From Sinosporangium siamense (lineage in GTDB: Bacteria; Actinomycetota; Actinomycetes; Streptosporangiales; Streptosporangiaceae), in NCBI RefSeq assembly GCF_016863435.1, contig NZ_BOOW01000052.1:1-64000 (forward strand): 64,000 nt of DNA, in the 5' to 3' direction. This document shows positions 1-8,096 of the stretch, piece after piece (within the stretch, counting starts at the first letter, position 1; every line of letters begins with the position of its first letter). The position numbers and the translations under genes were made by a program. The notes under the pieces are model-generated. The model searched no databases, was not told the origin of the DNA, and worked only from the letters and a program-made list of their open reading frames with translations.

Positions 1-33
1 CTTGGATCGCCTGCTCAATGCTTCAATAGGGGC

Positions 34-633
34 TCACTGCTTGAACAACGTGCCGAAGACCACTGATCCTTGGGTGCCGAGGGCGCGGTAGTCCAGGCCC
101 GCAGGAGTGAGGGCGAACCTTCCCGAACCTCCGAAACAGGTGCCGGCCAGCACCTTGATGTCCACGCTGATGGACACGGCCTCGACGGACTCCAGGGTCA
201 AGTCGCTCCGGCATCCGCCCTCGGGGATCTGCAGCGACCCCACATAGTCTCCGATTCCTCCCTGCTGCAGGGCGAGTTGCACGGTGAAGTGGTAGCCGTC
301 GTTTGTGGCTCTGCCCAGCCAGGTGCCGAGGAGCGCGTTGGGGACGTCGGTGCTCTTCCCGTTGTCCTCCTGTGATGCGTTCTCCTCCTGTGATGCGTTG
401 TCCGGAGTCGACGGTTCCGGTGGTGACTCGGGGCTCTTGTCGTCGGTTTCCCCGTCCACCGGTGTCGTCGCTATTGTCGTCGGCTCGGGTGCCGGGCCGT
501 GCTCCCCTTTCCCCGGCCATTGCCAGGCCAGGTAGGTGAGCACCACGCCGACCAATGCGATGATCGTGCCCACCCACCATCGGTATCCGCCGTCATTCCG
601 ATGCGCGGGGCCACCGTCATTCCTGTTGTACAA
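34..633 (-). CDS. Single-pass membrane protein with extracellular domain, unknown function
   Basis: About 199 residues. I place the start on a TTG at 633 because no in-frame ATG precedes the membrane segment and a GGGAG box lies about 8 nt upstream. Residues 1-19 are polar. Residues about 20-40 form one hydrophobic helix beginning WWVGTIIALVGVV. Residues 45-95 are a Pro/Glu/Thr/Ser-rich linker. The rest is a compact domain with two cysteines (GGCRSD and AGTCFGG) that could form a disulfide outside the cell. The layout resembles actinobacterial Ser/Thr-kinase-associated sensor tails, but no family is recognised. It is transcribed away from the ABC transporter genes. Confidence 0.6.
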   Translation of the reverse strand: MYNRNDGGPAHRNDGGYRWWVGTIIALVGVVLTYLAWQWPGKGEHGPAPEPTTIATTPVDGETDDKSPESPPEPSTPDNASQEENASQEDNGKSTDVPNALLGTWLGRATNDGYHFTVQLALQQGGIGDYVGSLQIPEGGCRSDLTLESVEAVSISVDIKVLAGTCFGGSGRFALTPAGLDYRALGTQGSVVFGTLFKQ

Positions 634-1243
634 CCCCTTGCTCCCTACATAACCACCATGAGCGAGCCTTCCCCGCGGCTGGTCCTCTTTCTGAGGGAAA
701 GACTTCGCCGTACTTCTTGTAGCACCAGGGGTGCTCCATATGCTGGAGCACTTTCCGGGGGTTTGGTTGCCCGATGTCTTCCGCCGATTCCGATCTGCTG
801 ATCGTTGCTCACTGTTGGTCTTGATAATTATCGGAGAAACACCTGGGATCGTTCTATCCCGGAAAAGAGGGGTGGCCTGTGGGGCAGGGTCGTCTTACTG
901 CGATGCTCTCCACAGCCTTCACTTAGGCCCCCATCTGCACTTCCATCCCACTTCCACATCGGGAGCGCGATCTTGGGATGATGCCTCGGCTCCATGACTG
1001 GGCGGATCGGGAATGGCAGTCGCACACCGTGGGTAGTGGCCCCTGGACGTCCATGTCGATGATCGTCGGCGAATGTCGGTGAATGTCGGTGATCTTTTTC
1101 GCTCGCCTGCGAGATCGAGAACACGACTTGGCGAAGGGGGTAACCGAAGGTTCATCCAGTGTCCCCATTTGGGGCGTTAGTCAAACCTCAAAATTGTCGG
1201 TCGCAACCGCCATGATGGGGGGAGAGAAGGAGAGGACAAGCAC
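634..1243. other. Intergenic region between divergent genes
   Basis: No convincing gene is seen in these 610 bases. It should hold the divergent promoters of the membrane protein and the ABC transporter. A short direct repeat, GAATGTCGGT twice in tandem, lies at about 1073-1092. An AGGAGAGG ribosome-binding site sits just before the ABC gene. Confidence 0.5.
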
Positions 1244-2251
1244 ATGCGATACGCGATTCAGGCAGAGGGCCTGGTGAAGCACTACGGGGAGACGAAGGCC
1301 CTCGACGGAGTCGACCTCGAGGTGCCGCAGGGACGGTTGCTCGGTGTGCTCGGGCCCAACGGCGCGGGCAAAACAACCTCCGTCCGAGTCCTCGCGACAC
1401 TCCTGCGCCCTGACCGTGGCAAGGCGACCGTGGCCGGGTTCGACGTGCTGCGCGAGGCCCATCAGGTGCGCTCGCTCATCGGGCTGACCGGGCAATACGC
1501 GGCGGTCGACGAGATGCTGACCGGCACGGAAAACCTCGTGATGATCGGCCGGCTGCTCGGTCTGTCGCGGGCGGAGTCCAAACGGCGGGCACACGAGTTG
1601 CTCGGCCGCTTCTCCCTGACCGAGGCGGGCGGGCGCGCCACCAAGACGTTCTCGGGCGGCATGCGCCGGCGTCTCGACCTGGCGGCCAGCCTCATCGGCA
1701 GACCCCAGGTGCTGTTCCTGGACGAGCCGACCACCGGTCTCGACCCGCGCAGCCGCACCGGGTTGTGGGATGTCGTGCGCGGCCTCATGGCCGACGGGGT
1801 GACGGTGCTGCTGACCACGCAATATCTGGAGGAGGCCGACCAGCTCGCCGACGACATCCTGGTGTTCGACCACGGCAAGGTGATCGCGTCCGGCACTCCC
1901 GACCAGCTCAAGGCCACCACCGGGGCGCAGGTCCTGGAGGTCAGGCCGCTCGACGCGAGCCGCCTCGACGTGGTCGGCAAGGTGGTCGCCGACCTGGTCG
2001 AGACCGCGCCCGAGATCGAGGGCGGCAGGGTGACCGCCGCCGTGCACGACCCGGCGGTGGTGCCGGCGATCGTGCGGCGACTCGACGACCTCGGCATCGT
2101 GGCCTCCGAGTTGTCACTGCGCAAGTCGAGCCTTGACGAGGTCTTCCTCGCGCTCACCGGCCACCGGGCCGAGGATGACGGCGGTCAGCCGGGGGATTCG
2201 GGGGCGGAGGGTTCCGATCGTGCCGACGTGAAGACGGGGGCGGGCGTGTGA
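1244..2251 (+). CDS. ABC transporter ATP-binding protein, DrrA type
   Basis: This is the ATPase of a two-component ABC-2 exporter of the daunorubicin-resistance (DrrA) type, about 335 residues and usual length for the family. Walker A is GPNGAGKTT near residue 42, the signature is FSGGMRRRL near 138, Walker B is LFLDEPTTGLDPRS near 160, and the H-loop region is TTQYLEEAD. The C-terminal 90 residues match the DrrA-type regulatory extension ending near LDEVFLALTGH. The ATG start has a strong GGAGAGGA box. The matching permease follows after 478 nt of repeat-bearing DNA. Such pairs usually export hydrophobic antibiotics or lipids; the substrate cannot be read from sequence. Confidence 0.92.
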   Translation: MRYAIQAEGLVKHYGETKALDGVDLEVPQGRLLGVLGPNGAGKTTSVRVLATLLRPDRGKATVAGFDVLREAHQVRSLIGLTGQYAAVDEMLTGTENLVMIGRLLGLSRAESKRRAHELLGRFSLTEAGGRATKTFSGGMRRRLDLAASLIGRPQVLFLDEPTTGLDPRSRTGLWDVVRGLMADGVTVLLTTQYLEEADQLADDILVFDHGKVIASGTPDQLKATTGAQVLEVRPLDASRLDVVGKVVADLVETAPEIEGGRVTAAVHDPAVVPAIVRRLDDLGIVASELSLRKSSLDEVFLALTGHRAEDDGGQPGDSGAEGSDRADVKTGAGV

Positions 2252-2464
2252 GCGGCTGACCACGTGGGATCAGGTTTCTGGCCTGGGGCGTCGCTTTTGA
2301 TCGTTTAGCGAGGTGCCGGGGCTGGAGTTCTGGGCGATCCCGCTCTCCCTGATGACTTGTGGCCATCTGACTGATCCGTGAAGCCGGTCGTGTCCTGGCA
2401 TTCGTCATGCACTTCGCTCCAACGGGGCGATGTGGCGCTTGTGGACATGGCCGATCCAAACCGT

Positions 2465-2547
2465 TCCGGGCTTCTCGGCTTCCGGGACTCCGGACTTACA
2501 GGCTTACGGGCTTCCGGGACTCCGGGACTCCGGGGCTCCGGGCTTGT
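2465..2547. repeat. Short tandem repeats between the ABC ATPase and permease genes
   Basis: Imperfect copies of a Gly-codon-like unit, CTTCCGGGACTCCGG, occur at about 2479-2493 and 2510-2524, followed by shorter GGACTCCGG and GGCTCCGGG copies. They lie in the 478-nt gap (2252-2729) between two genes that are normally adjacent. The rest of the gap shows no gene. Confidence 0.6.
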
Positions 2548-2729
2548 GGTGACACGTCCAGTGACCTAAGCCCGGCGGGTCTGCTGCTGTCACCACGCCA
2601 ACCATCGGCCTGGTCTGCCGCCCATGGGTCATGTGCCTGTGGATCTGGCCCCGCCAATTCCGTCGTATATCTCCCACCTGAGGCGCGTCCCCAGTGGCCG
2701 TCTCCAATGCACGTAGCGAGGAACCCGTA

Positions 2730-3539
2730 ATGACCGCCCTGACCGTAGATTCTCCCGTCCCCCCGGCCAAGCGTGTGGGGCCGATCGCCACGCTCCAGCA
2801 GACGTTGACGCTGGCCTGGCGCAGCCTTGTGCAGATCAAGCACAACCCCTGGGAGCTACTCGACCTCAGCATTCAGCCGATCATGTTCCTGCTGCTGTTC
2901 ACTTACGTGTTCGGCACGGCGATCTCCGGCTCCACCGGCGATTATCTCCAGTTCGCCCTTCCGGGCTTGCTGGTGCAGAACGCCCTCTTCTACACCCTGT
3001 CGACGGCGATCGGTCTCAACACCGACATCACCAAGGGTGTGTTCGATCGGCTCCGCAGCCTTCCGATCTCCCGGCTCGCCCCGCTGGCGGGTCGTATCCT
3101 CGCGGACACCTTCAAGCAGGTGTGGGCGTTCGCGCTGCTTGTCGGGTTCGGCATGATCCTTGGCTTCCGGATCACGACGAGTTTCGCGGGCCTGCTTGGG
3201 GCGCTGGCGCTTCTCGTCGTGGTTTCCTTGGCCATGAGCTGGATGTCGGTGCTGATTGGGCTCAAGGCCTCCAGCCCGGAGAAGGTGCAGATGATTGCCT
3301 TCTCCACGATGATGCCGCTCACCTTCACCAGCAGCGCGCTCGTGCCGTCCCAGACCTTCCCGGGCTGGCTCAAGGCGTGGTCCGACGTGAACCCTGTCAC
3401 CCACCTGGCCGACGCCATCCGCGGGCTCATGATCGGTGGCGATGTCGCGAGCCCTGTGCTCGTCTCGTTGCTGTGGGCCGCCGGCTTCGCCCTGGTCTTC
3501 GCCCCGCTCGCCGTCACGGTGTTCCGGAGCCGCATCTGA
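2730..3539 (+). CDS. ABC-2 type transporter permease, DrrB type
   Basis: Integral membrane partner of the DrrA-like ATPase. About 269 residues from the ATG at 2730, chosen because GAGGAA lies 6 nt upstream; an earlier in-frame ATG at 2694 has no such site. Six hydrophobic stretches are visible, beginning around IQPIMFLLLFTYVFG, LPGLLVQNALFY, AFALLVGFGMIL and LGALALLVVVSLAMSW, with the conserved ABC-2 segment FTSSALVPSQTFPGWL-K near residues 195-215. It ends with a hydrophobic helix and a short basic tail. It would form the export pore with the upstream ATPase. Confidence 0.9.
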   Translation: MTALTVDSPVPPAKRVGPIATLQQTLTLAWRSLVQIKHNPWELLDLSIQPIMFLLLFTYVFGTAISGSTGDYLQFALPGLLVQNALFYTLSTAIGLNTDITKGVFDRLRSLPISRLAPLAGRILADTFKQVWAFALLVGFGMILGFRITTSFAGLLGALALLVVVSLAMSWMSVLIGLKASSPEKVQMIAFSTMMPLTFTSSALVPSQTFPGWLKAWSDVNPVTHLADAIRGLMIGGDVASPVLVSLLWAAGFALVFAPLAVTVFRSRI

Positions 3540-3874
3540 GGCATCTTTGGCCCCATAAGCGTGGTCACGGCATGAAATTTGCGGATCTCCCGGAATTCTC
3601 CCTATCTTCTACAGGACGTAGAACGTGCAGGTCGATCTAGGCGCACCCGGCGTCAGCGATGCCCGCCGCGCTCAGCCAGTCCGAGTAAGTGGTCTTGAGC
3701 TAACGCCGGTCTGACGACGTGTGGGCTAGAAAGTTGCCGGTCCGATCCGGGGCGCACCGAGAGCACAACGCTCGGATGACCGCACACACGAGCGGTCGCG
3801 GGCTGATAGATGCCTGACGACAAGGAAGTCGGGACCACGGCGGACGTCGTGGATCCCGCTGGGGAGGGGGGTAG
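3540..3874. other. Intergenic region upstream of the DsbA/VKOR pair
   Basis: These 335 bases show no gene I would defend. The region follows the ABC permease and precedes the GTG start of the thioredoxin-like gene, whose ribosome-binding site GGGGAGGGGGG closes the gap. Promoters for the folding pair are presumably here, but I see no clear hexamers. Confidence 0.4.
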
Positions 3875-4684
3875 GTGTCCCGGAAACGGAACAGCGCCCA
3901 AGGTGACGGCGACCAGCAGGGCTTGCCCAAGCACGACATGGCCCAGCCGGGCAGTGACAAGGCCGCAGCCAAGGCGAGCAGTGCCCGTGCCAAGGTCGAG
4001 GCCATGCGTGCCGACGAGCGCCGGAAGGCCGCCCGCAGCCGCAATCTCGTGGTCACCCTTGTGGTGATCGCCATGTTCGCGGTGGTGGCGGGCGCCGCCC
4101 TGGCGATCAACGCCTTCAGTTCGAACAGCGAGAGCAACGCCGCCGCGGCCAGGGAGGCGGTTGTGCGTCCCGACAGCCACCGGCTGCAGACCGCCGCGGA
4201 CGGCAAGGTGACCTTGGTCGAGTTCCTCGACTTCGAGTGTGAGGCTTGCCGGGCCGTCTATCCCGTCGTGGAGGATCTCCGCAAGCAATACGCGGGCAAG
4301 GTCACGTTCGTCCTGCGTTACTTCCCGATCCAGGGCCACTACAACGCCGAGCGCTCGGCCCGTGCGGTCGAGGCCGCCGCTCAGCAGGGCAAGCTCGAGC
4401 CGATGTACAAGCGGATGTACGAGAGCCAGGCCCAGTGGGGCGAGAAGCAGGTGCCGGCCGACGATGTCTTCCGCGGCTTCGCCAAGGAGCTCGGGCTGGA
4501 CATGACGGCGTGGGAGAAGGCCTACAACGACCCCGCCACGCTGGCCCGCGTCAAGAAGGACGCCGCCGACGGCGAGACGCTAGGTGTGCAGGGCACACCC
4601 ACGTTCTTCCTGAACGGCGAGAAGCTCGAACCCGAGTCGACCGACGACATCAAGGCGGCCATCGATGCGGCGCTCGCCCGCTGA
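3875..4684 (+). CDS. Membrane-anchored DsbA-like thiol oxidoreductase
   Basis: About 269 residues from a GTG preceded by a G-rich Shine-Dalgarno stretch. Residues 1-55 are polar and basic, and residues about 56-80 form one membrane helix (NLVVTLVVIAMFAVVAG), so the rest should face outward. The DsbA-like thioredoxin fold carries the active site CEAC near residue 122 (FLDFECEACRAV) and the cis-proline loop near residue 235 (GVQGTPTFFLNG). It would oxidise thiols of secreted proteins. The reading frame overlaps the following VKOR gene by 20 nt, and VKOR is the expected re-oxidising partner, which strongly supports the function. Confidence 0.9.
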   Translation: MSRKRNSAQGDGDQQGLPKHDMAQPGSDKAAAKASSARAKVEAMRADERRKAARSRNLVVTLVVIAMFAVVAGAALAINAFSSNSESNAAAAREAVVRPDSHRLQTAADGKVTLVEFLDFECEACRAVYPVVEDLRKQYAGKVTFVLRYFPIQGHYNAERSARAVEAAAQQGKLEPMYKRMYESQAQWGEKQVPADDVFRGFAKELGLDMTAWEKAYNDPATLARVKKDAADGETLGVQGTPTFFLNGEKLEPESTDDIKAAIDAALAR

Positions 4685-5321
4685 CCTCGTCGAGCCGGAG
4701 GCGGCCGACGACCCCGCCGCGTCTGAGGCGGACGCGGCGGGGCCCTATCCGAGGCTTCTGCCGTACTTATTGCTGATTGGTGGGGCGGTCGGGTTGCTGG
4801 CCGCCTTCGTCCTCACCATTGAGCGGATCGCGCTGCTCAAGAACCCGGAATATGTGCCGAGTTGCAGCATCAACCCGGTGTTGTCCTGTGGTTCGGTCAT
4901 GACCACTCCGCAGGCCGAGCTATTCGGCTTTCCCAATCCTCTTCTGGGCATCGCCGGGTTCGCGATCGTCACCGCCGTCGGCGCCGCGATTCTGGCCGGG
5001 GCTGTGTTCCGCCGGTGGTTCTGGGTGGGGCTGCAGCTTGGGGTCACCGCTGGTGTCGTCTTTGTTCACTGGCTGATCTATCAGAGCCTCTACAACATCG
5101 GCGCGCTCTGCCCCTACTGCATGGTGGTGTGGGCGGTGATGGCGCCTATTTTCTGGTATGTCACCCTGCACAACCTTGCCCGATACACCCGTCGTGGTGG
5201 TGCGCGGCGGGCCGTGGAGGTGCTCACGAGCTACCACTCGGTGGCGCTCACCGTCTGGTTCCTGGTTGTCATCACGCTGATCGGGATCCGGTTCTGGTCA
5301 TACTGGAGCACCTTGGTCTAG
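4665..5321 (+). CDS. Vitamin K epoxide reductase family (VKOR) membrane oxidoreductase
   Basis: About 218 residues with four to five membrane helices. It contains the VKOR cysteine pairs: a loop pair in CSINPVLSC near residues 66-74 and the quinone-side CPYC motif near residues 148-151. Bacterial VKOR replaces DsbB, passing electrons from DsbA-like proteins to menaquinone, and the overlapping upstream DsbA-like gene fits exactly. Unlike fused forms, no thioredoxin domain is attached. The N-terminal 25 residues are acidic and cytoplasmic. The start overlaps the end of the upstream gene, implying translational coupling. Confidence 0.92.
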   Translation: MRRSPADLVEPEAADDPAASEADAAGPYPRLLPYLLLIGGAVGLLAAFVLTIERIALLKNPEYVPSCSINPVLSCGSVMTTPQAELFGFPNPLLGIAGFAIVTAVGAAILAGAVFRRWFWVGLQLGVTAGVVFVHWLIYQSLYNIGALCPYCMVVWAVMAPIFWYVTLHNLARYTRRGGARRAVEVLTSYHSVALTVWFLVVITLIGIRFWSYWSTLV

Positions 5322-5361
5322 GGCTGCCAGACCATTCACCGCCTAAGGAGGCGAGACACAC

Positions 5362-5727
5362 ATGCGCCTCGGCAATCTGGAGCGCTCGATCATGGAAGCT
5401 CTCTGGGATCGTCCCGAGGGCATGCTCGCCCAGGACGTGGCGGAGGTGCTGCCGTCACGTCCGGCGGTCACGACGGTTCTGACGGTGCTTGTGCGTCTCA
5501 CCGGCAAGGGCCTCGTGCACCGCGAACGGCAAGGCCGGGCCCACCTTTACCGGGCGGCGGGCGACAAGGACTCCTTTGTCGCCGAGGTTATGCGCGCCGC
5601 CCTCGACGAAGCGGGCGACCTCGAAACGGCTGTGCAGCGATTTGTCGGCACGGTCTCCCCCGAGGTCGCCGCCGCCTTGCGTGATGCTCTCGAAGGTCGC
5701 GACGGTCCCCGCCCCAGGCTCTCCTGA
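5362..5727 (+). CDS. BlaI/MecI-type winged-helix repressor
   Basis: 121 residues, usual length for the BlaI/MecI/CopY family. The N-terminal winged helix reads LGNLERSIMEALWDRPEGM with the recognition-helix region SRPAVTTVLTVLVRLTGKGL and the wing VHRERQGRAHLYRA. The C-terminal half (residues 75-115) is the dimerisation part. A strong AAGGAGG box precedes the ATG. No BlaR-type sensor protease is adjacent, so the signal and target are unknown; it may control the upstream folding genes or act in trans. Confidence 0.85.
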   Translation: MRLGNLERSIMEALWDRPEGMLAQDVAEVLPSRPAVTTVLTVLVRLTGKGLVHRERQGRAHLYRAAGDKDSFVAEVMRAALDEAGDLETAVQRFVGTVSPEVAAALRDALEGRDGPRPRLS

Positions 5728-5945
5728 CCTGCTGACCACAGGACCGGCTGACCACAGGACCGACTGGCTACAGCACTGGCTGACTACGGCACCGGCTGAC
5801 CAGCACCGACTTGCTACGGCACCGCCCGGCTACAGCACCGGCCGGCTACGGCACCGGCCGACCACAGCACCGACCGGCTACAGCACCGGTTAGCTACGGC
5901 ACCGCCCGGCTACGGCATCGGCCGGCTACAGCGCCGGCTAACTAA
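5728..5945. repeat. Degenerate 15-nt tandem repeat block
   Basis: About 218 nt are made almost wholly of imperfect copies of a unit close to GGCTACAGCACCGGC or GGCTACGGCACCGGC (roughly a dozen), with variants such as GGCTGACCACAGGACC. The block fills the space between the BlaI-like gene and the YnfA-like gene. It does not fold as one hairpin and codes for nothing recognisable. Confidence 0.8.
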
Positions 5946-5955
5946 AGTCGCGTTC

Positions 5956-6288
5956 ATGACGATCGTCCGTTCCCTTCTTCTCTTCGTTGTGGCTGCCGTC
6001 GCCGAGATCGGCGGTGCCTGGCTTGTCTGGCAGGGAGTGCGTGAGCAGAAGGGCCTGCTATGGGTGGCCGCCGGCATGCTTGCACTCGGCGCTTATGGCT
6101 TTGTCGCCGCGTTTCAGCCGGATCCTCACTTCGGCCGCATCCTCGCCGCCTACGGCGGGGTGTTCGTCGCCGGTTCGTTGTTGTGGGGCGTGGTGTTCGA
6201 CGGTTTCCGCCCGGACCGCTGGGACTTGATCGGCACCGCCATCTGCCTGCTCGGCGTCGTGGTCATCATGTACGCCCCCCGTACCTGA
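5956..6288 (+). CDS. YnfA/UPF0060 family small membrane protein
   Basis: 110 residues with four predicted membrane helices, the usual size and topology of the UPF0060 (YnfA) family. Recognisable family stretches are [16 protein letters not shown] in the first helix, [17 protein letters not shown] in the middle, and [18 protein letters not shown] near the end. YnfA proteins are related to small multidrug resistance exporters, though the physiological substrate is not established. No clear ribosome-binding site is visible because the upstream DNA is the repeat block. Confidence 0.9.
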   Translation: MTIVRSLLLFVVAAVAEIGGAWLVWQGVREQKGLLWVAAGMLALGAYGFVAAFQPDPHFGRILAAYGGVFVAGSLLWGVVFDGFRPDRWDLIGTAICLLGVVVIMYAPRT

Positions 6289-6610
6289 CGGTCGGCAGCA
6301 AGCCTGCGTGGCCAATGCGGACTTAACCGTCCTTCGTCCCCACCGCGCCAAATGTGCCGTTCCGGCATACGGCAAGAGCCTTCTTCCGAACACGCCACGA
6401 CCTCACAACTGATTTTTCACACCCATGTTCTAATTATCGAGGCATCTCGCACAGCAGCCCAAAACCGTCAAATCCATATTGGAGCCCTAGAACCCCTCAT
6501 AACGTCCACGGAACATACCGTGACAGATTCCCCGATATTGCTAAAGTCGGATTGTGTCACTTGTCTCGCATTTGTACTTTGGCCAACTCGGGGAATGGTG
6601 CGAGGACCGC

Positions 6611-7684
6611 ATGACCGGCTCCCTTGCGATGGCCCAGCGGGTCGCCGAGGCGACGAGGGGGACCGAGAAGGTGCGGCCCGCAGGCCGGGTGACCAGGCGC
6701 CACTGGTCGCAGACGGACCGCGCCTTCAGCATTCGGATGTCGTCACTCGTGCAGCCCGCCCCGCCGTACTCGGCGTTGTACGGTCTGGTGCGGGTGGGGC
6801 TGGTAAGCAGGGATTGGGCACATCGCCAGGCCGGGCTTTACCCCACACACATTCACCTGAAGGAAACCGACCGCTCACACGCGCTCGACCTCCGCCCCAC
6901 CGTGTCCGGCTGGCTGGATCTGGAGAGCGAACACAGCGTGCAAAGGTATCTGCGCTCCGATGGCTCGCCGCTATATGGCAGTTTCACCGACGTTTCCGTA
7001 GAACCCATGCTTTCTGACCTGTTCAATCGCATTCGTGCATATTTTGGAATGCACGCCCCCCTCGGACAGGTCGGCGCGGAGAAGGGGCTCGTACGCCTGT
7101 GCTGGCTGCTGGCGAAGCTCGAGTACATCTTCCGGAACGAGGTCACCAACGACCCGGTTTATCGCATGTTCAGTGACGGGAAGCCCACCGTAGAGCAGCT
7201 CTACGCCGCGGCCGACGAGGCATCCGTCAACGAACTGGTGGAGTTGGTGCGGCTCCTCCACTCCTCCGGCAGCCTGAACGAGATGCGAACCCTGGCGGGC
7301 AATCCCCCCTTAGGACGGCCCTGGGGCATCGCACGGCCGGTGTTCAACTCCTACTGGGCCGACCACGATCTCCTCATCGGTGGGCAAGACGGAACGACGC
7401 TGGTCGACGTCAACTCGGTCAGCAAGACCAACAACTCAACCCGTTCCCGCCGGTGGATCTGGCGCCTGCTGTGTTGCGCCTGGTTGGACTCTGAGGATGC
7501 CTACCGGATCCGGAACGTCGCGATGTACTTCTCCAGGTACGGATCACTCGTGACATGGCCTGTGGAGGAGCTGGCCCTGGAGTTGTTCGAGGGCGAGGAT
7601 CCGGAGGACACGCGGCACGAGTTTCTGGGGCTGGTGCAGCAATTGCGTGAGGAAGATCGACGTGCCCGCCCAAGGGAGGCTTAA
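6611..7684 (+). CDS. Unrecognised protein, possible PD-(D/E)XK-like C-terminal fold
   Basis: About 357 residues from ATG 6611, chosen for the GAGGA box just upstream; an in-frame GTG at 6554 would add 19 residues. I do not recognise the family. The C-terminal third contains DHDLLIGGQDGTTLVDVNSV followed by a helix, a WRLLCCAWL segment and RIRNVAMYFSRYGSLVTW. This order (D, strand, DGTTLVDV, helix, strand with YxSRYG) is reminiscent of Cas4/RecB-type nuclease folds, but the usual lysine after the acidic motif is not evident. That comparison is inference. The gene stands alone, with AT-richer DNA upstream (6289-6610), which may indicate separate acquisition. Confidence 0.6.
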   Translation: MTGSLAMAQRVAEATRGTEKVRPAGRVTRRHWSQTDRAFSIRMSSLVQPAPPYSALYGLVRVGLVSRDWAHRQAGLYPTHIHLKETDRSHALDLRPTVSGWLDLESEHSVQRYLRSDGSPLYGSFTDVSVEPMLSDLFNRIRAYFGMHAPLGQVGAEKGLVRLCWLLAKLEYIFRNEVTNDPVYRMFSDGKPTVEQLYAAADEASVNELVELVRLLHSSGSLNEMRTLAGNPPLGRPWGIARPVFNSYWADHDLLIGGQDGTTLVDVNSVSKTNNSTRSRRWIWRLLCCAWLDSEDAYRIRNVAMYFSRYGSLVTWPVEELALELFEGEDPEDTRHEFLGLVQQLREEDRRARPREA

Positions 7685-7853
7685 GACCTCAAGACTCTCG
7701 TACGGAATCCTTGGCCCTCACCTGGTGAAAGCACGGTGTAGCCGCCCAGCCTCCTGGATACGCTCATTTGTGCAGGTCAGTGCCTTAACAGAGCCGGGGG
7801 CCGCGTCCGTCGACCTCGCTGAGCCGTGGTCCGGCTTGAAGGGGATGGTCCTC

Positions 7854-8096
7854 GTGAGGGTTGTCGTCGACTTGGCGCGATGCCAGGGATATGCGCAATG
7901 CGCCTTCATGGCCCCCGACACGTTCCGTATGCGCGGTGACGAGGCCCTGGCATACCACCCGAACCCCGAGGAATCCCAACGCGAACAGGTCTTGCGCGCG
8001 GCTGCCGCCTGCCCCGTCCAGGCCATCCTCGTCGAGGACACCCCGATTGAGGCCACCTTGAGTGAGGCCACCCTGGAAGACCCGGAGCCCACATGA
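7854..8096 (+). CDS. P450-type [3Fe-4S] ferredoxin
   Basis: About 80 residues from the GTG at 7854; an ATG at 7845 is in frame, but GAAGGGGA sits at the right distance only for the GTG. Cluster ligands are CQGYAQC in the N-terminal half and a CPVQAI cysteine near residue 56, the three-Cys pattern of ferredoxins that serve actinobacterial P450s. The C-terminus overlaps the reductase gene by ATGA, and a P450 follows. The three genes form a complete electron-transfer chain from NAD(P)H through reductase and ferredoxin to P450. Confidence 0.9.
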   Translation: MRVVVDLARCQGYAQCAFMAPDTFRMRGDEALAYHPNPEESQREQVLRAAAACPVQAILVEDTPIEATLSEATLEDPEPT

